Assembly (NCBI GenBank): GCA_002307135.1 | Contig: DBTQ01000032.1 | Coordinates: 11,217 to 75,216 of the forward strand | Length of the DNA: 64,000 nt | From: Bacteroidetes bacterium UBA1312 | GTDB lineage: Bacteria > Bacteroidota > Bacteroidia > Chitinophagales > Chitinophagaceae | Direction of reading: 5' to 3' | Shown here: positions 35,275-44,778 of the stretch, piece by piece | Position numbering within the stretch: position 1 is the stretch's first letter | Layout of the letters: each line of letters opens with the position of its first letter | Made by a program: the position numbers and the translations under genes | Notes under the pieces: generated by a model | Databases searched by the model: none | What the model was told of the DNA's origin: nothing | What the model saw: only the letters and a program-made list of their open reading frames with translations

Positions 35275-35287
35275 CCTACATTTTTTT

Positions 35288-35812
35288 ATGATACCATACT
35301 TAAAAAGTGCTCAAAGACAATTTGAATATTATAAACAACTAGGTGAGCAATCCATGTTGCAATTGCCTGATGAAATGTTGTTTTGGAAAGCAAACGAAGA
35401 AATGAATAGTATTGCTATTATTGTCAAACATCTTTGGGGCAATATGCTCAGTCGTTGGACTGACTTCCGAACAACTGATGGTGAAAAGCCTTGGCGGACA
35501 AGAGATGCCGAGTTTGAACAAGATGTAAGCAGTAGGGTAGATGTGATGAAGCAATGGGATCAGGGATGGACATGTTTGTTTGATGCACTTGCCAGTATTG
35601 ATGACAATAACTTAGAGGAGGTTATTTATATTCGCAATGAAGCGCATACAATACTAGATGCTATCAATAGGCAAATTGCACATTATAGTTACCATGTAGG
35701 TCAAATAGTTTTTGTTGCGAAAATGCTGCAAAATGACCAATGGAAATCGCTTTCTATTCCTCGCAATGAATCAGATCGTTTTAATGCTAAGAAATTTGAA
35801 CAGAAGCAATAA
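35288..35812 (+). CDS. DUF1572 / DinB-superfamily protein
   Basis: 174 residues. Family features: the opening YLKSAQRQFEYYKQLGEQSMLQL, VKHLWGNMLSRWTDF with the first metal-ligand His (about 47), and the pair in HYSYHVGQIVF (about 135-145) giving His-x3-His. It is a helical bundle that probably binds a divalent metal; the reaction is unknown, with thiol S-transferase a possibility by superfamily analogy. It starts 13 bases after the frameshifted GNAT gene and was probably co-transcribed with it. A terminator follows. Confidence 0.88.
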   Translation: MIPYLKSAQRQFEYYKQLGEQSMLQLPDEMLFWKANEEMNSIAIIVKHLWGNMLSRWTDFRTTDGEKPWRTRDAEFEQDVSSRVDVMKQWDQGWTCLFDALASIDDNNLEEVIYIRNEAHTILDAINRQIAHYSYHVGQIVFVAKMLQNDQWKSLSIPRNESDRFNAKKFEQKQ

Positions 35813-35834
35813 ATTTATTTGTTGTGGTATAAAC

Positions 35835-35874
35835 AGCTAAGCCGGATGTAATGAATATCACGTCCGGCTTAGCT
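35835..35874. terminator. Bidirectional terminator, 15-bp stem
   Basis: Arms 35835-35849 and 35860-35874 pair with one G-U, core CTAAGCCGGA. It sits between the DUF1572 gene and the HU-SPOR gene, which converge. Confidence 0.8.
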
Positions 35875-35902
35875 TGTTTGAAACTATTTTTTACTAGTTG
35901 CA

Positions 35903-36790
35903 TTATTGTAAGATTGATACCCCTTTTGGATTAAGGACTTTGGATAGTGAGTCCTTAATTTTAGTAGTGTCAACCGCTAATAATTTCATAGGTTTAACGA
36001 CATAAAAGGTCAAAGAATCTTTAGTAATTATTGTTACTTTATGTCCATATCCGGTTAATTGTTTTTCGCGTTTTTGAGCTGCAATAAAAGTTTTATAACT
36101 ACTGATAATAAAGTTATACTCCGGAGTATCTGTTACTATTGGTTTTTTCGCAGCGGTGTCCACTGCAGCCGTTTTGATAAGGGTGTCTTTTACAATAGCC
36201 GGAGCAATAGCAACAGGAGTACTGACTTGCTCTACATCTTTTGGCTTGTTAGTGAAATATTTAATGCTAAAGATGGATGCCAATAAAATCACTATTAGTA
36301 TAACTGCCCACATTGTTATCAATCCCCAGTTGATGTTATTGCCATTGCGTGGTTCTCTTTCACGATGGGTATTATTAGCTGTTTCCGGTGTCGGATTGTT
36401 TATTACTACTGGAATTGCAATCGGCTTGTTTGGCAGGCTAAATGCGGGGTCTAATTCGAAGTGTGGCCTGTTGTTTTTCATTAGGTACTTGCCAATAGAC
36501 GGAATGATGACTTCATTGCCAGCGGCGAGTTCTCTTTTGGCATAGGCAATAAATTCACTTATTTCATTCGATGCTTTGGCAATACTCACAAATTCGTTGG
36601 TGGCAATAAAGTTTGCAAGGGCATCATCAATTGATCCTGTAATCGTCAGCACGGCTTCGTATGAGGATCCATTAATTGCTGCACCATCAATGCTCGCAGG
36701 TTTTCGTTTTATATCTAAATTACCAAGACCTTGCAGGCAACAATATTTATTTTTTAATAAAAATAGCCCAATGTATTTAGCGATATCCAT
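35903..36790 (-). CDS. HU-CCDC81-type plus SPOR-type membrane protein
   Basis: About 295 residues from the ATG at 36790 (MDIAKYIGLFLL); the codon three residues earlier is TTG. The N-terminal 115 residues look like the bacterial HU-CCDC81 tandem (LQGLGNLDIKRKPASI and EVIIPSIGKYLMKN). One membrane helix follows (MWAVILIVILLASIFSI, about 145-161), then a Thr/Ala/Pro-rich linker, and a SPOR-like C-terminal domain (YNFIISSYKTFIAAQKREKQL to the end). The arrangement places the HU-like domain in the cytoplasm and SPOR in the periplasm, where SPOR domains bind denuded peptidoglycan at division sites. It is the last gene of a four-gene operon. Confidence 0.8.
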   Translation of the reverse strand: MDIAKYIGLFLLKNKYCCLQGLGNLDIKRKPASIDGAAINGSSYEAVLTITGSIDDALANFIATNEFVSIAKASNEISEFIAYAKRELAAGNEVIIPSIGKYLMKNNRPHFELDPAFSLPNKPIAIPVVINNPTPETANNTHREREPRNGNNINWGLITMWAVILIVILLASIFSIKYFTNKPKDVEQVSTPVAIAPAIVKDTLIKTAAVDTAAKKPIVTDTPEYNFIISSYKTFIAAQKREKQLTGYGHKVTIITKDSLTFYVVKPMKLLAVDTTKIKDSLSKVLNPKGVSILQ

Positions 36791-36842
36791 GTAATTCAAT
36801 TTTGATTTAATTAGGTAGATGTACCTAGTTTATTCGGTGAAA

Positions 36843-38474
36843 TTAAAATTTGAATCTTAAACCACCATAAATATTTATCCCATAAGCCTGATAAGCATAC
36901 CAGCGTTGGTATTTATTATTCAACAGGTTATTGATATTGATAAATAAGGAGAGTTTATGCATTATTTGATATTCTGCAGATAGACCTAAATCTAAATAAC
37001 TATTTAGTTTGATCTCTGTATTTGTGTGGTCAATCGCATAAATTTGATCCACAAAAGAGGCATAAGCAGTTAATGTCAGCGCTTGAACAGGATTGACGCT
37101 AAGATCTGCATTAAAACGAAGTCCGGGCTCTTGCCAAACTCTACTGTAAGTCTTTTTGTAATAATTGAAAACAACAGTACTGGCTCCTACTGAGATGGTA
37201 TTTCCTATTTGATAACGTAATCCGGCTTGTAATGAAAGTGCATTTACTTTCGGATCGTAAATGACATTTATTTTTTCAGGCGTAAATGTATTGTTTACGT
37301 ACATCGGTAAATTATTGTACTGCCACCAGCTTCCCTTTACCCAAAAAGTGACGTGGTTGCCAAATCCTTTTTGAAAATTGACATACAATTCGTTACTATG
37401 TGTTTGTACAGAATGCATGCCAATTGTGTATGGATTGTGTAGGAACAATTGCTCGTACGTGTTTTGTATAAGAGCACCTTTTAGCCCTATTCCTATTATC
37501 GTGTGCCAATCAGTTACTTTGTATTTTGCAACAATGTCGGGCAGCAAATAACCCGTTTCATTTTGCCCAACACTTGGATTTAAAAATGCTTTGAAGCTAA
37601 AATTGTTTTTCCCATAAAGCATACCTAATGACAATTGAATAATATTATTCGATACACTGTAGTTTGTTGCATTCAGGTTTGTAATGATGCCGTTCAGTCC
37701 TGCACTTATTTTTAACGTTGAGTCGATTGTTTTGGTAATCGGGGCATTGAAGCCAACACTTGTTTCGTTCGAAATATTACTGCCTGTAAAATAAGAAGCG
37801 TTTATTGAAGGACTAAAATCAATGCCATTCGTATTGTTTTTATTCGGTTGCATTTCTAATGACAAGCGTCCACCTGATAGTGATTGTTTATGCGCTTCAG
37901 CTGTGGGATATAAATTGTGGTCATACCCGTACTGGTAAAAGTTGTTGTGTAATATAGTCACGTTGGCAAGCCAGTCGTGCTTGGATGTGTGGTATATAGC
38001 ATCAGCGTTAATAGCGCCTACAAATTGTTGTTGATATTGAATCGGACCTTTTTGCGATAGCAATCCGAGATGGATTGCGGATTCGAAATTTTTGCCTTTG
38101 ATAGAATTAATTCCGGCATCTAAATAAATGGTCGAAAGATTTCCTAGTCCGGCTTTTATGTAATTGTTGAAAGGCTTGGTTACGGAGTCTTTGCCCAGAG
38201 CTAATGGGTGAAGTGGTAATGACTTGTAGCTATAATACAATGATTGTTGTGGTACAGTGTAATCAAAGCTAGATTTTGTATTATCTGTAGGCGGTAATTC
38301 AGGCGTATAATCTTTCTTGGGAGATTGTTTTACTTCCGGCTTATACACTTGACTTATTTCAATGGTAGAGGCCTTAATAACAGTATCATTAACAGTTCCA
38401 TTTTGTTGCGCTATAGCTGCGCCGCAAAATAGTAAGGGTAGTATTGCTGATATGATGAAGACTTTCTTGCTCAT
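36843..38474 (-). CDS. Plug-less TonB-receptor-like outer-membrane beta-barrel
   Basis: 543 residues with a signal peptide (MSKKVFIISAILPLLFCGAAIA). A short linker with the sequence STIEISQVYKPEVKQSPKKDY follows, then a long run of amphipathic strands to a C-terminal Phe (GGLRFKF), the outer-membrane assembly signal. The final strands (LFININNLLNNKYQRWYAYQ) resemble TonB-dependent receptors, but no plug domain is present and length fits a 16-22 strand barrel. It starts three bases after the TPR gene stop, so the two are translationally linked. Such TPR/barrel pairs recur in Bacteroidota; their role is not established as far as I know. Confidence 0.8.
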   Translation of the reverse strand: MSKKVFIISAILPLLFCGAAIAQQNGTVNDTVIKASTIEISQVYKPEVKQSPKKDYTPELPPTDNTKSSFDYTVPQQSLYYSYKSLPLHPLALGKDSVTKPFNNYIKAGLGNLSTIYLDAGINSIKGKNFESAIHLGLLSQKGPIQYQQQFVGAINADAIYHTSKHDWLANVTILHNNFYQYGYDHNLYPTAEAHKQSLSGGRLSLEMQPNKNNTNGIDFSPSINASYFTGSNISNETSVGFNAPITKTIDSTLKISAGLNGIITNLNATNYSVSNNIIQLSLGMLYGKNNFSFKAFLNPSVGQNETGYLLPDIVAKYKVTDWHTIIGIGLKGALIQNTYEQLFLHNPYTIGMHSVQTHSNELYVNFQKGFGNHVTFWVKGSWWQYNNLPMYVNNTFTPEKINVIYDPKVNALSLQAGLRYQIGNTISVGASTVVFNYYKKTYSRVWQEPGLRFNADLSVNPVQALTLTAYASFVDQIYAIDHTNTEIKLNSYLDLGLSAEYQIMHKLSLFININNLLNNKYQRWYAYQAYGINIYGGLRFKF

Positions 38475-38477
38475 GTA

Positions 38478-41400
38478 TTATCCCTCCGACAGTTTACTTT
38501 TGCCTTTTTCCAATTGTTTTACTTCTTCTAATTTTTGAGTCGCATCCTTCTTTAATGCGTCAATCTTTAGATTTTTTATAATGCTTTGCAAGGTTGCCTT
38601 TGCATTGAAATAATCTTTTTGCTTTACAAAAATATCGGCCATAAGCAGATATGATTTTACATTCCAATAATCACTTCCAGTAGTTTTTTGTATGGCAATA
38701 TTAGTAGCTATTTCGGCCTCTTTAATTTTGTTCTGTTGTAATAATATGTTTGCTTTTTGATAAGTTGCTTCAGCAGCAATTTCTATGTTTTTAGATTGTC
38801 CTGCCTGTTCAAAAAGAGTAGTTGCCGCATCGTAGTTTTTATTGTCAAGACTGGCATTGCCTTTTAATAATATAGCCTCGTCGTGTGTGTTGTCATCAAC
38901 TTCGGGCAAAGTAAGCAGTGTGTCTGCATAGTTGCTACTCAACATTAGTTTGTTTTGTTTGAATGCAGCTAACATTAACCCATGATAAGCGGTCTTTAAA
39001 TTGTCTTTTCCGACAGCGTTATTCCGAAGTATGCTATAATAGTTCTCGGCTGAGGGATAGGTATTGGTGTTGTATGCAATAGTGGCGGCATGTAGTGCCG
39101 CGGGTTCAGTAAAATCGCTCCATGCGTTTTTTAGTACATAATCATATTCTTTGAGCGCTTCGGTATTTTGCTTCTGTTGTTCTTGGCTTGCTGCTTTGTA
39201 GAAATGCGCTTTAGCTGCAAACACTCCATTGGGGTATTGTTGTAAATAACTCGCCATTGCATCAATAGCTTTGTCATATTTTTGTGCGGCAAATTGGGTT
39301 TCTGCAGCAGCATAGAATACGGAATCCAGCCCATTTTTATCTGGTGATGCGATATTGTTATCTTTCAATAATTGTACATACGCGGCAGGCTGGTTGTTAT
39401 TTACATAGAGGTTTTTTAAAGCATCCAGTGCCCCTGTTCTTTGATCGGATGATGGATAGTCGCTCACCACTTTTTTGTAAGCTATAATTGCGTTTTCATT
39501 TTTATTTGCTTCCTGATAGGAGAAACCTATTTTCATCCAAGCTTTTGCTGCCAAATGTTTGGCGTTACTATTGGTTGTCAGGTACTGGTATTGCCTGATC
39601 GCTTCTTCGTATTTGTCTTCATCAAGATATAAATCACCTAAGGAGTACCGTGCTTCATTTATATATTTTGATTCGGGATTTTGTGCAATGATGGATTTTA
39701 AAAGTGATTCCTTCTCTCCATTTTTTGATTGTAGTCCGAGTAATATGCTTTTTTGATAACGAGCATAGTCCGCGTCTCCGTTTTCTGCTGCTATTGTTTT
39801 GTTATACAACGACATCGCTTTTACAAAATCTTTTTTCATAAAAGCGGCATCAGCTTCGCGCAGAGATGCGTCAGCGGCACTTTGAACTGAATATCCAATT
39901 GTATTTTTTGATTGTTGTGATTGACTAAAATATTCCTGTGCGTTGTCGTAATCTTCGACGGCCATAGCAGCATATCCCATTGTGAGGTATGCATGTTGAC
40001 GAGTTGTAGCAGGACTGATTTTAGCAGTTATTGCGTCATTCGTGTTTTTATTTAGGAATGCTGCATCGTTGCTCAATGCAGCCTTGAAATCTTTAGTTCT
40101 ATAAGCAATCTCCGCTTTCCAAAAATAGGCAGCAGATTCATAATTGACATTTTCAGAAACATTGATTGATTCTGTTAGTAGTTGGTCCGATTCGTTTAAA
40201 TTGTTGTGTTGTAATTGTTGCAATGCATAGCCGTATGCTGCTTTTTGCAACAGCTGGTTATATTTCCTATTTTTAAAATCTACTTCCGATAGTGTTTGGT
40301 ATGCTTCAGCATAATTATCTGCTTTAAGAAGCTGTTCCGATAGAATTGTTTTAGCCTCGTTTTTATAGATTGATTCCGGGAAATTTTGCAATAGTTTTTT
40401 GATTTTGCCACTTCCTTCTGCGCTGTATCCCGCTTCAAAAGCTAGTTTGCCAGCCAGTAATAAAGAAGCTTCTTGTTGGGCTGCATTAAATGGCATATCT
40501 GCACAAATGCTGAATGCATTTTTGGCACTTTTTTTATCATTTGATTTGAGGTAGCAATCGCCCAATAGGTACATTGCTGTTTGTCCGAGAGAATCCTGTG
40601 AATTACTCAATTCTTTGAATGGTATTTCTGCTTTACTCCAATTTTGTGTTTGATAATAGCAATAACCCATTTTATAAATGTCTTGCTTTCTCACTTTATC
40701 GCTATTGTTATAATAGTGTTCGAAATATGGAATTGCTTCTGAGAAATTGTTGTCTTCAAACAGACATTGAGCTGCCAATAAATACAGCTCGTTGTCGTAA
40801 TACAATTTGTCGGAGCGCTTAATTAACTGCTTGGATAAGCTTAACGCTTTTGTTCTATCACCTTTAAAATAATATAGCTCAGCTATATAGTAAGGAACGA
40901 TATCTCTGTATTGTTTTTGTTCGCTGATGCGTTCAAAACTTTTTAATGCGTTGTCATAGTCCGATTTGTTATAAGCCAATAGACCATAGTAATAGTTGCC
41001 GGCATTATAATATTTACCATCAATTTCTTTAATTGCAAGAAATAGTTCTTCCGCCTTATCGAATTGAAGATTGTTGAAATAGCAATAGGCTAATTCAAAT
41101 TTTGAATCCGCTATTTCTGTATTACTTAGATTGCTAATGTTGGCATGCTCATAATAAATAATAGCTTCAGGCCAATCCCCAACCTTAAAATAATATTGTG
41201 CTAGCGCATACGAAGTTCGCTGCTGGTAAACGCTATTGGTTGTACTTTCAATATATTTTTTTGCAGAATCAGCAGCATGTTTTGAACTTACTTTTAAGCT
41301 TGAACCCCGGGCATAAAATATTGCTTTATCTGCTTGTTGTATTGGGTTGTCGTTTAAATACAATGGAGCTTTTGCACCTAAATAATTATGTGCGGATTGT

Positions 41401-41573
41401 GCCGAAGAGGAATAAATGCCTTGCTTGTATTGTTCTTCAGTTAGTCCGAGCCAATGATTGTCGGACATGAACGGAGTATGCAATTGAGCAGAAGCGTTTG
41501 CACTTGTCAATATCGTCAAAGATATTGTTGCCAAAGTGCGGATATATTTATTTTTCTTCTCGTAAAATGCCAT
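38478..41573 (-). CDS. Giant TPR-repeat envelope protein
   Basis: 1031 residues. N-terminal signal-like hydrophobic segment (TLATISLTILTSANASAQ, about 14-31) predicts export to the periplasm or outer membrane. The rest is almost entirely tetratricopeptide repeats, roughly 20 or more units (for example YALAQYYFKVGDWPEAIIYYEHA and ARYSLGDLYLDEDKYEEAIRQYQYL), in the style of BamD/YbgF-type scaffolds. The end is Lys/Glu-rich. TPR arrays hold protein complexes together; its partner is likely the barrel encoded three bases downstream and/or the TonB receptor 11 bases upstream (inference from operon). Confidence 0.88.
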   Translation of the reverse strand: MAFYEKKNKYIRTLATISLTILTSANASAQLHTPFMSDNHWLGLTEEQYKQGIYSSSAQSAHNYLGAKAPLYLNDNPIQQADKAIFYARGSSLKVSSKHAADSAKKYIESTTNSVYQQRTSYALAQYYFKVGDWPEAIIYYEHANISNLSNTEIADSKFELAYCYFNNLQFDKAEELFLAIKEIDGKYYNAGNYYYGLLAYNKSDYDNALKSFERISEQKQYRDIVPYYIAELYYFKGDRTKALSLSKQLIKRSDKLYYDNELYLLAAQCLFEDNNFSEAIPYFEHYYNNSDKVRKQDIYKMGYCYYQTQNWSKAEIPFKELSNSQDSLGQTAMYLLGDCYLKSNDKKSAKNAFSICADMPFNAAQQEASLLLAGKLAFEAGYSAEGSGKIKKLLQNFPESIYKNEAKTILSEQLLKADNYAEAYQTLSEVDFKNRKYNQLLQKAAYGYALQQLQHNNLNESDQLLTESINVSENVNYESAAYFWKAEIAYRTKDFKAALSNDAAFLNKNTNDAITAKISPATTRQHAYLTMGYAAMAVEDYDNAQEYFSQSQQSKNTIGYSVQSAADASLREADAAFMKKDFVKAMSLYNKTIAAENGDADYARYQKSILLGLQSKNGEKESLLKSIIAQNPESKYINEARYSLGDLYLDEDKYEEAIRQYQYLTTNSNAKHLAAKAWMKIGFSYQEANKNENAIIAYKKVVSDYPSSDQRTGALDALKNLYVNNNQPAAYVQLLKDNNIASPDKNGLDSVFYAAAETQFAAQKYDKAIDAMASYLQQYPNGVFAAKAHFYKAASQEQQKQNTEALKEYDYVLKNAWSDFTEPAALHAATIAYNTNTYPSAENYYSILRNNAVGKDNLKTAYHGLMLAAFKQNKLMLSSNYADTLLTLPEVDDNTHDEAILLKGNASLDNKNYDAATTLFEQAGQSKNIEIAAEATYQKANILLQQNKIKEAEIATNIAIQKTTGSDYWNVKSYLLMADIFVKQKDYFNAKATLQSIIKNLKIDALKKDATQKLEEVKQLEKGKSKLSEG

Positions 41574-41584
41574 TCCGATTTATC

Positions 41585-43933
41585 TTAAAAATGCCATGAA
41601 AGATTCAGGCTTGGAAATACAGGTAATTGGTAGTACACCTTGTTGTCGGTACGATTGACATAAAAGATATTATTTCTGTCATACACATTCGTAACGCTAA
41701 AGGTAGATTCAATATTTGAATGAGGGCCAAGTACAAATTTCTTTTTAACAGAAATGTCTAAACGATGATAGTCGGTAAGTCGACCTCCATTAATACTGCT
41801 TGAGTAAAGTGTGTTTAATTGTCCGTTTTGTTGAGTGAGATTGCCGTTGAGTCCTGTGCCACTTACATTCAGATTCTCGTTAAACCCTTGAGTTTGAGTG
41901 AAGGGGAATGCCGAACCATAGTTGAAACGCATTGATACTTCCCAGTTTTTCTTTTTGCCCAAAGTGTAAGATCCCACTAAGTTAATATTAACACGACGAT
42001 CGAATGGAGGTGGGTACACTTGTGTACTGAAAGTAGAATCATAGTTTTCGATACGTGTAGTGTATTCGATTTTTTGATAAGAAATGACTCCTAATAAGAA
42101 TACTCTTTTGTGTGCGTATTTAGCAGATAAATCAATTCCGTAAGCTTTGCCTTTATCCGCTTGGAAATCGTATGTGGTTGCATATTGGTTTACACCCTTG
42201 CTACGATTAAGTTGTACTAATTGTGAGAAATTTTTGAACCAGGGCTCAATGTTGAATTCGACATTTTGAACATCGATTTCAATACCTGCCAATATGTGTT
42301 GCGCTTTTTCCAAGCTACTGCTTACCAGATCTCTATTGGTGTTGAGCATTTGTTGATCTGGGCTTAATACAAAACCATTGAAGTAATTGACTACATCTCT
42401 ATCCGATTTTATCCCTACGATATTTTGAGAATACAGACCTGCCGCCGCTTTTAGCCTTACCGTATTCGATAAGTTGTATTTCATATCGATACGAGGTTCT
42501 GGTGAAAATTTTGATATAGAAGAATAATATTGCAATCTGACACTTGGTTCTAGTATAAAACGTTCGCTGAAATTCTTTTTGTACAAGAAAAATAATGAAC
42601 CTGTTGTATTGGTTCTATCCAATGTCGTTGCTTGTCCTGTGGAATTGTAATAATCAAGTGTAGTGTGCTGACCGCCTACTTCTATGCCATATTTTATTTG
42701 GCTATATTTTGGTAGGAAATAGGTGAAATCAATGCCTCCTTCAAATCCATCAATACCACTGCTGCGTGGTTTGAAATTTACCTCGTCGTCATTGATGCTG
42801 TATTTAGAATAAGCGAATTTACCGCTAATTAATGAAGAAGATCCGGCCGGAGAAACTACGAATGTAGCCCCTGCGCCAGTTGATTTCCAGTTAAAATTAG
42901 CCGTTGCAATACCAGAAGCGTCAAGTACGGATGCATTGTCATTAAAGTTGAATGCAAATAGATTAAGTTTTGATCCGTTTCCTCCACTAAAGGTTACTTT
43001 GCCATAAAAGTCGGTAAAATTATAGGGTAGTCCGTTTTTGAAACCATCACCCAGTCCGCTATATATGCTTTTTGAAGTTTCATCGAGATAGCTGTGTTTA
43101 ATGGAAAGCAAGAATGTAGCACTTCCGCCATCAGGTGTTTTTTGTTTCATCAGTGGGCCTTCGAGCATGCCACGTAACATAATAGGAGAGGCCGATACAG
43201 TACCTGCCAAGCGTTGATTGTTCCCATCCTTGGTATGTATGTCTAAAATTGCTGAACTTCTGTTGCCATACGTAGCATTAAATCCCGCTGTATATACATC
43301 GGCAGAACGAATAGCATCAGTTTCGAAAACAGAATAAAGACCTATAGAGTGAAATGGATTATAAATAGTAACCCCATCAAGTAGAATTCCAGTTTGGGCA
43401 GGAGATCCTCCTCTGATATACAATTGACCTCCTTGGTCGCCAGTAAAGGTAACGCCTGGTACTACTTGCAGGTATTGTGCAATATCAGGTTCTCCTCCGG
43501 CACTTGGAAGTAGTTTGATTTCTTTGGGGGTGATTGTTGTTGCCCCAATATTAACGCGCGTAACTTTTTCAGTATGCCTAGAGGATATATCAACACCCTT
43601 TAGCTCAACCCCCATTTGTTTTACATACAATTTTTTAGTGATTACGGCACCAGCTGTTATGGAAACACTGGCAGATGCTGTGTCGTAACCAAACATCGTG
43701 GAGTAAACTGTATAAGATCCTGGCGCTAATTGTGGCATTGAGAAATAACCGTTTTGGTCGGTTTGTGTAGCTTGTTTAGTTCCTTTGATATAGACGTTAG
43801 TAAAGCCCATAGGCTCACCAGTTCCTTTTTCATAAACAAAGCCTTTAATGGTTCCGCTTGTTGTCGATTGAGCATAGCTCTGTGAACAAAATGCTGCTAA
43901 CAAAATTGCCAAAAGGTTAAAGTTTTTACGCAT
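41585..43933 (-). CDS. TonB-dependent receptor with carboxypeptidase-like regulatory domain
   Basis: About 782 residues from the ATG at 43933 (MRKNFNLLAILLAAFCSQSYA, signal peptide). A CarboxypepD_reg-like domain comes first (GFVYEKGTGEPMGFTNVYIKGT, about 30-105), then the plug domain (EPDIAQYLQVVPGVTFTGD and QLYIRGGSPAQTGILLDG, about 145-215), then a 22-strand barrel ending in LSWHF. It imports a large ligand across the outer membrane with TonB energy. There is no SusD partner, so it is not a classical polysaccharide-utilisation pair. It heads a four-gene operon with the TPR, barrel and HU-SPOR genes and has a full promoter. Confidence 0.93.
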   Translation of the reverse strand: MRKNFNLLAILLAAFCSQSYAQSTTSGTIKGFVYEKGTGEPMGFTNVYIKGTKQATQTDQNGYFSMPQLAPGSYTVYSTMFGYDTASASVSITAGAVITKKLYVKQMGVELKGVDISSRHTEKVTRVNIGATTITPKEIKLLPSAGGEPDIAQYLQVVPGVTFTGDQGGQLYIRGGSPAQTGILLDGVTIYNPFHSIGLYSVFETDAIRSADVYTAGFNATYGNRSSAILDIHTKDGNNQRLAGTVSASPIMLRGMLEGPLMKQKTPDGGSATFLLSIKHSYLDETSKSIYSGLGDGFKNGLPYNFTDFYGKVTFSGGNGSKLNLFAFNFNDNASVLDASGIATANFNWKSTGAGATFVVSPAGSSSLISGKFAYSKYSINDDEVNFKPRSSGIDGFEGGIDFTYFLPKYSQIKYGIEVGGQHTTLDYYNSTGQATTLDRTNTTGSLFFLYKKNFSERFILEPSVRLQYYSSISKFSPEPRIDMKYNLSNTVRLKAAAGLYSQNIVGIKSDRDVVNYFNGFVLSPDQQMLNTNRDLVSSSLEKAQHILAGIEIDVQNVEFNIEPWFKNFSQLVQLNRSKGVNQYATTYDFQADKGKAYGIDLSAKYAHKRVFLLGVISYQKIEYTTRIENYDSTFSTQVYPPPFDRRVNINLVGSYTLGKKKNWEVSMRFNYGSAFPFTQTQGFNENLNVSGTGLNGNLTQQNGQLNTLYSSSINGGRLTDYHRLDISVKKKFVLGPHSNIESTFSVTNVYDRNNIFYVNRTDNKVYYQLPVFPSLNLSWHF

Positions 43934-43983
43934 AACGCTGATAGTTAATGTTTTTTTACTTCTTATTTTTATATGAAGACCGC

Positions 43984-44014
43984 CAAAGATACTAATTAGC
44001 CTATTGCATCCCAA
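43984..44014 (-). promoter_or_regulatory. Promoter of the TonB receptor operon (TTG, 20 bases, TATCTTTG)
   Basis: On the minus strand TTG (44014-44012) and TATCTTTG (43991-43984) match the -33/-7 elements with 20-base spacing. Start site at about 43978, leader about 45 bases. Confidence 0.6.
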
Positions 44015-44108
44015 GAAAATTATTAACGATAGGTGTGGTCTAATTAGTGTGCTGGTATTGTAGTTTTTTATTCAAATATCATTGAACACCAGTATGGAAT
44101 CAGTTCAG

Positions 44109-44588
44109 CTACGGTCTTGAAGCAGTAAGTAGTCCGTCTCTGTCGTCAGGACTAATAACAATTCGTTTGCCATTTTTCATTGTTATCAGCACAAGATGCT
44201 CTCTTTGACTACATTGCATATTGATTTGCTTGTCCTTATAATTGTCTGCGGTAAGAAAAGTGCCATACCAACCCCAGAATCCTCCTGAACCCCATAGGCG
44301 AAGCGAAATTTTCAAATCAGAATAATCTACTGGAACCATTGATTCGATATCGGCAATTAATAATCGCTTAGGTAAGACGTATTTTCGGATAATAATCTGT
44401 CGGCCGTCAATGTCATAGCGAAAAGGCCTAAGTAAGAATGCAGTCAAAAATAGTACAGGTAGTATAATCACCTCCCATAAAGGAATACTATTATGGGCAA
44501 AAGGAATTATTGTACCCAATACTAATGCATGAATGATTGAAGTAATGGCGATAACCATTTTTGACATGCTTGCTTTGAAATGCCGCAT
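44109..44588 (-). CDS. Bacterial PH-domain membrane protein
   Basis: About 159 residues from the ATG at 44588; an ATG at 44657 is possible but lies upstream of a -7 box at 44619-44612. Two membrane helices (about 11-30 and 37-55) are followed by a PH-like domain with RPFRYDIDGRQIIIRKYVLPKRLLIADIESMVPV (about 57-90) and VLITMKNGKRIVISPDD near the end. The pattern is that of bPH proteins, which may bind partners at the membrane. The middle has an unusual Gly/Trp-rich segment (LWGSGGFWGWYG). Role unknown. Confidence 0.8.
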   Translation of the reverse strand: MRHFKASMSKMVIAITSIIHALVLGTIIPFAHNSIPLWEVIILPVLFLTAFLLRPFRYDIDGRQIIIRKYVLPKRLLIADIESMVPVDYSDLKISLRLWGSGGFWGWYGTFLTADNYKDKQINMQCSQREHLVLITMKNGKRIVISPDDRDGLLTASRP

Positions 44589-44611
44589 CACTAATTGATT
44601 TATTGTAAACA

Positions 44612-44619
44612 CAAAAATA
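44612..44619 (-). promoter_or_regulatory. -7 promoter box TATTTTTG for the PH-domain gene
   Basis: An exact TAnnTTTG on the minus strand. Start site at about 44606, 18 bases before ATG 44588, supporting the shorter protein. Confidence 0.45.
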
Positions 44620-44751
44620 CTATCATTCAAACGACTAACCATCATTGCCGATTTCATCTTTGTGTAAAGTATTTTCTTATAATTGGTAGGGCATTCTATT
44701 ATTTGAACGATCTATTATAAATGTATTCCGCCATATTTTGGTACTGCTTAG

Positions 44752-44759
44752 TATATTTG
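44752..44759 (+). promoter_or_regulatory. -7 promoter box TATATTTG for dcd
   Basis: An exact TAnnTTTG, 19 bases before the dcd ATG; no clear -33 element. Confidence 0.5.
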
Positions 44760-44778
44760 CTCAATTTTTAGTTTTATT

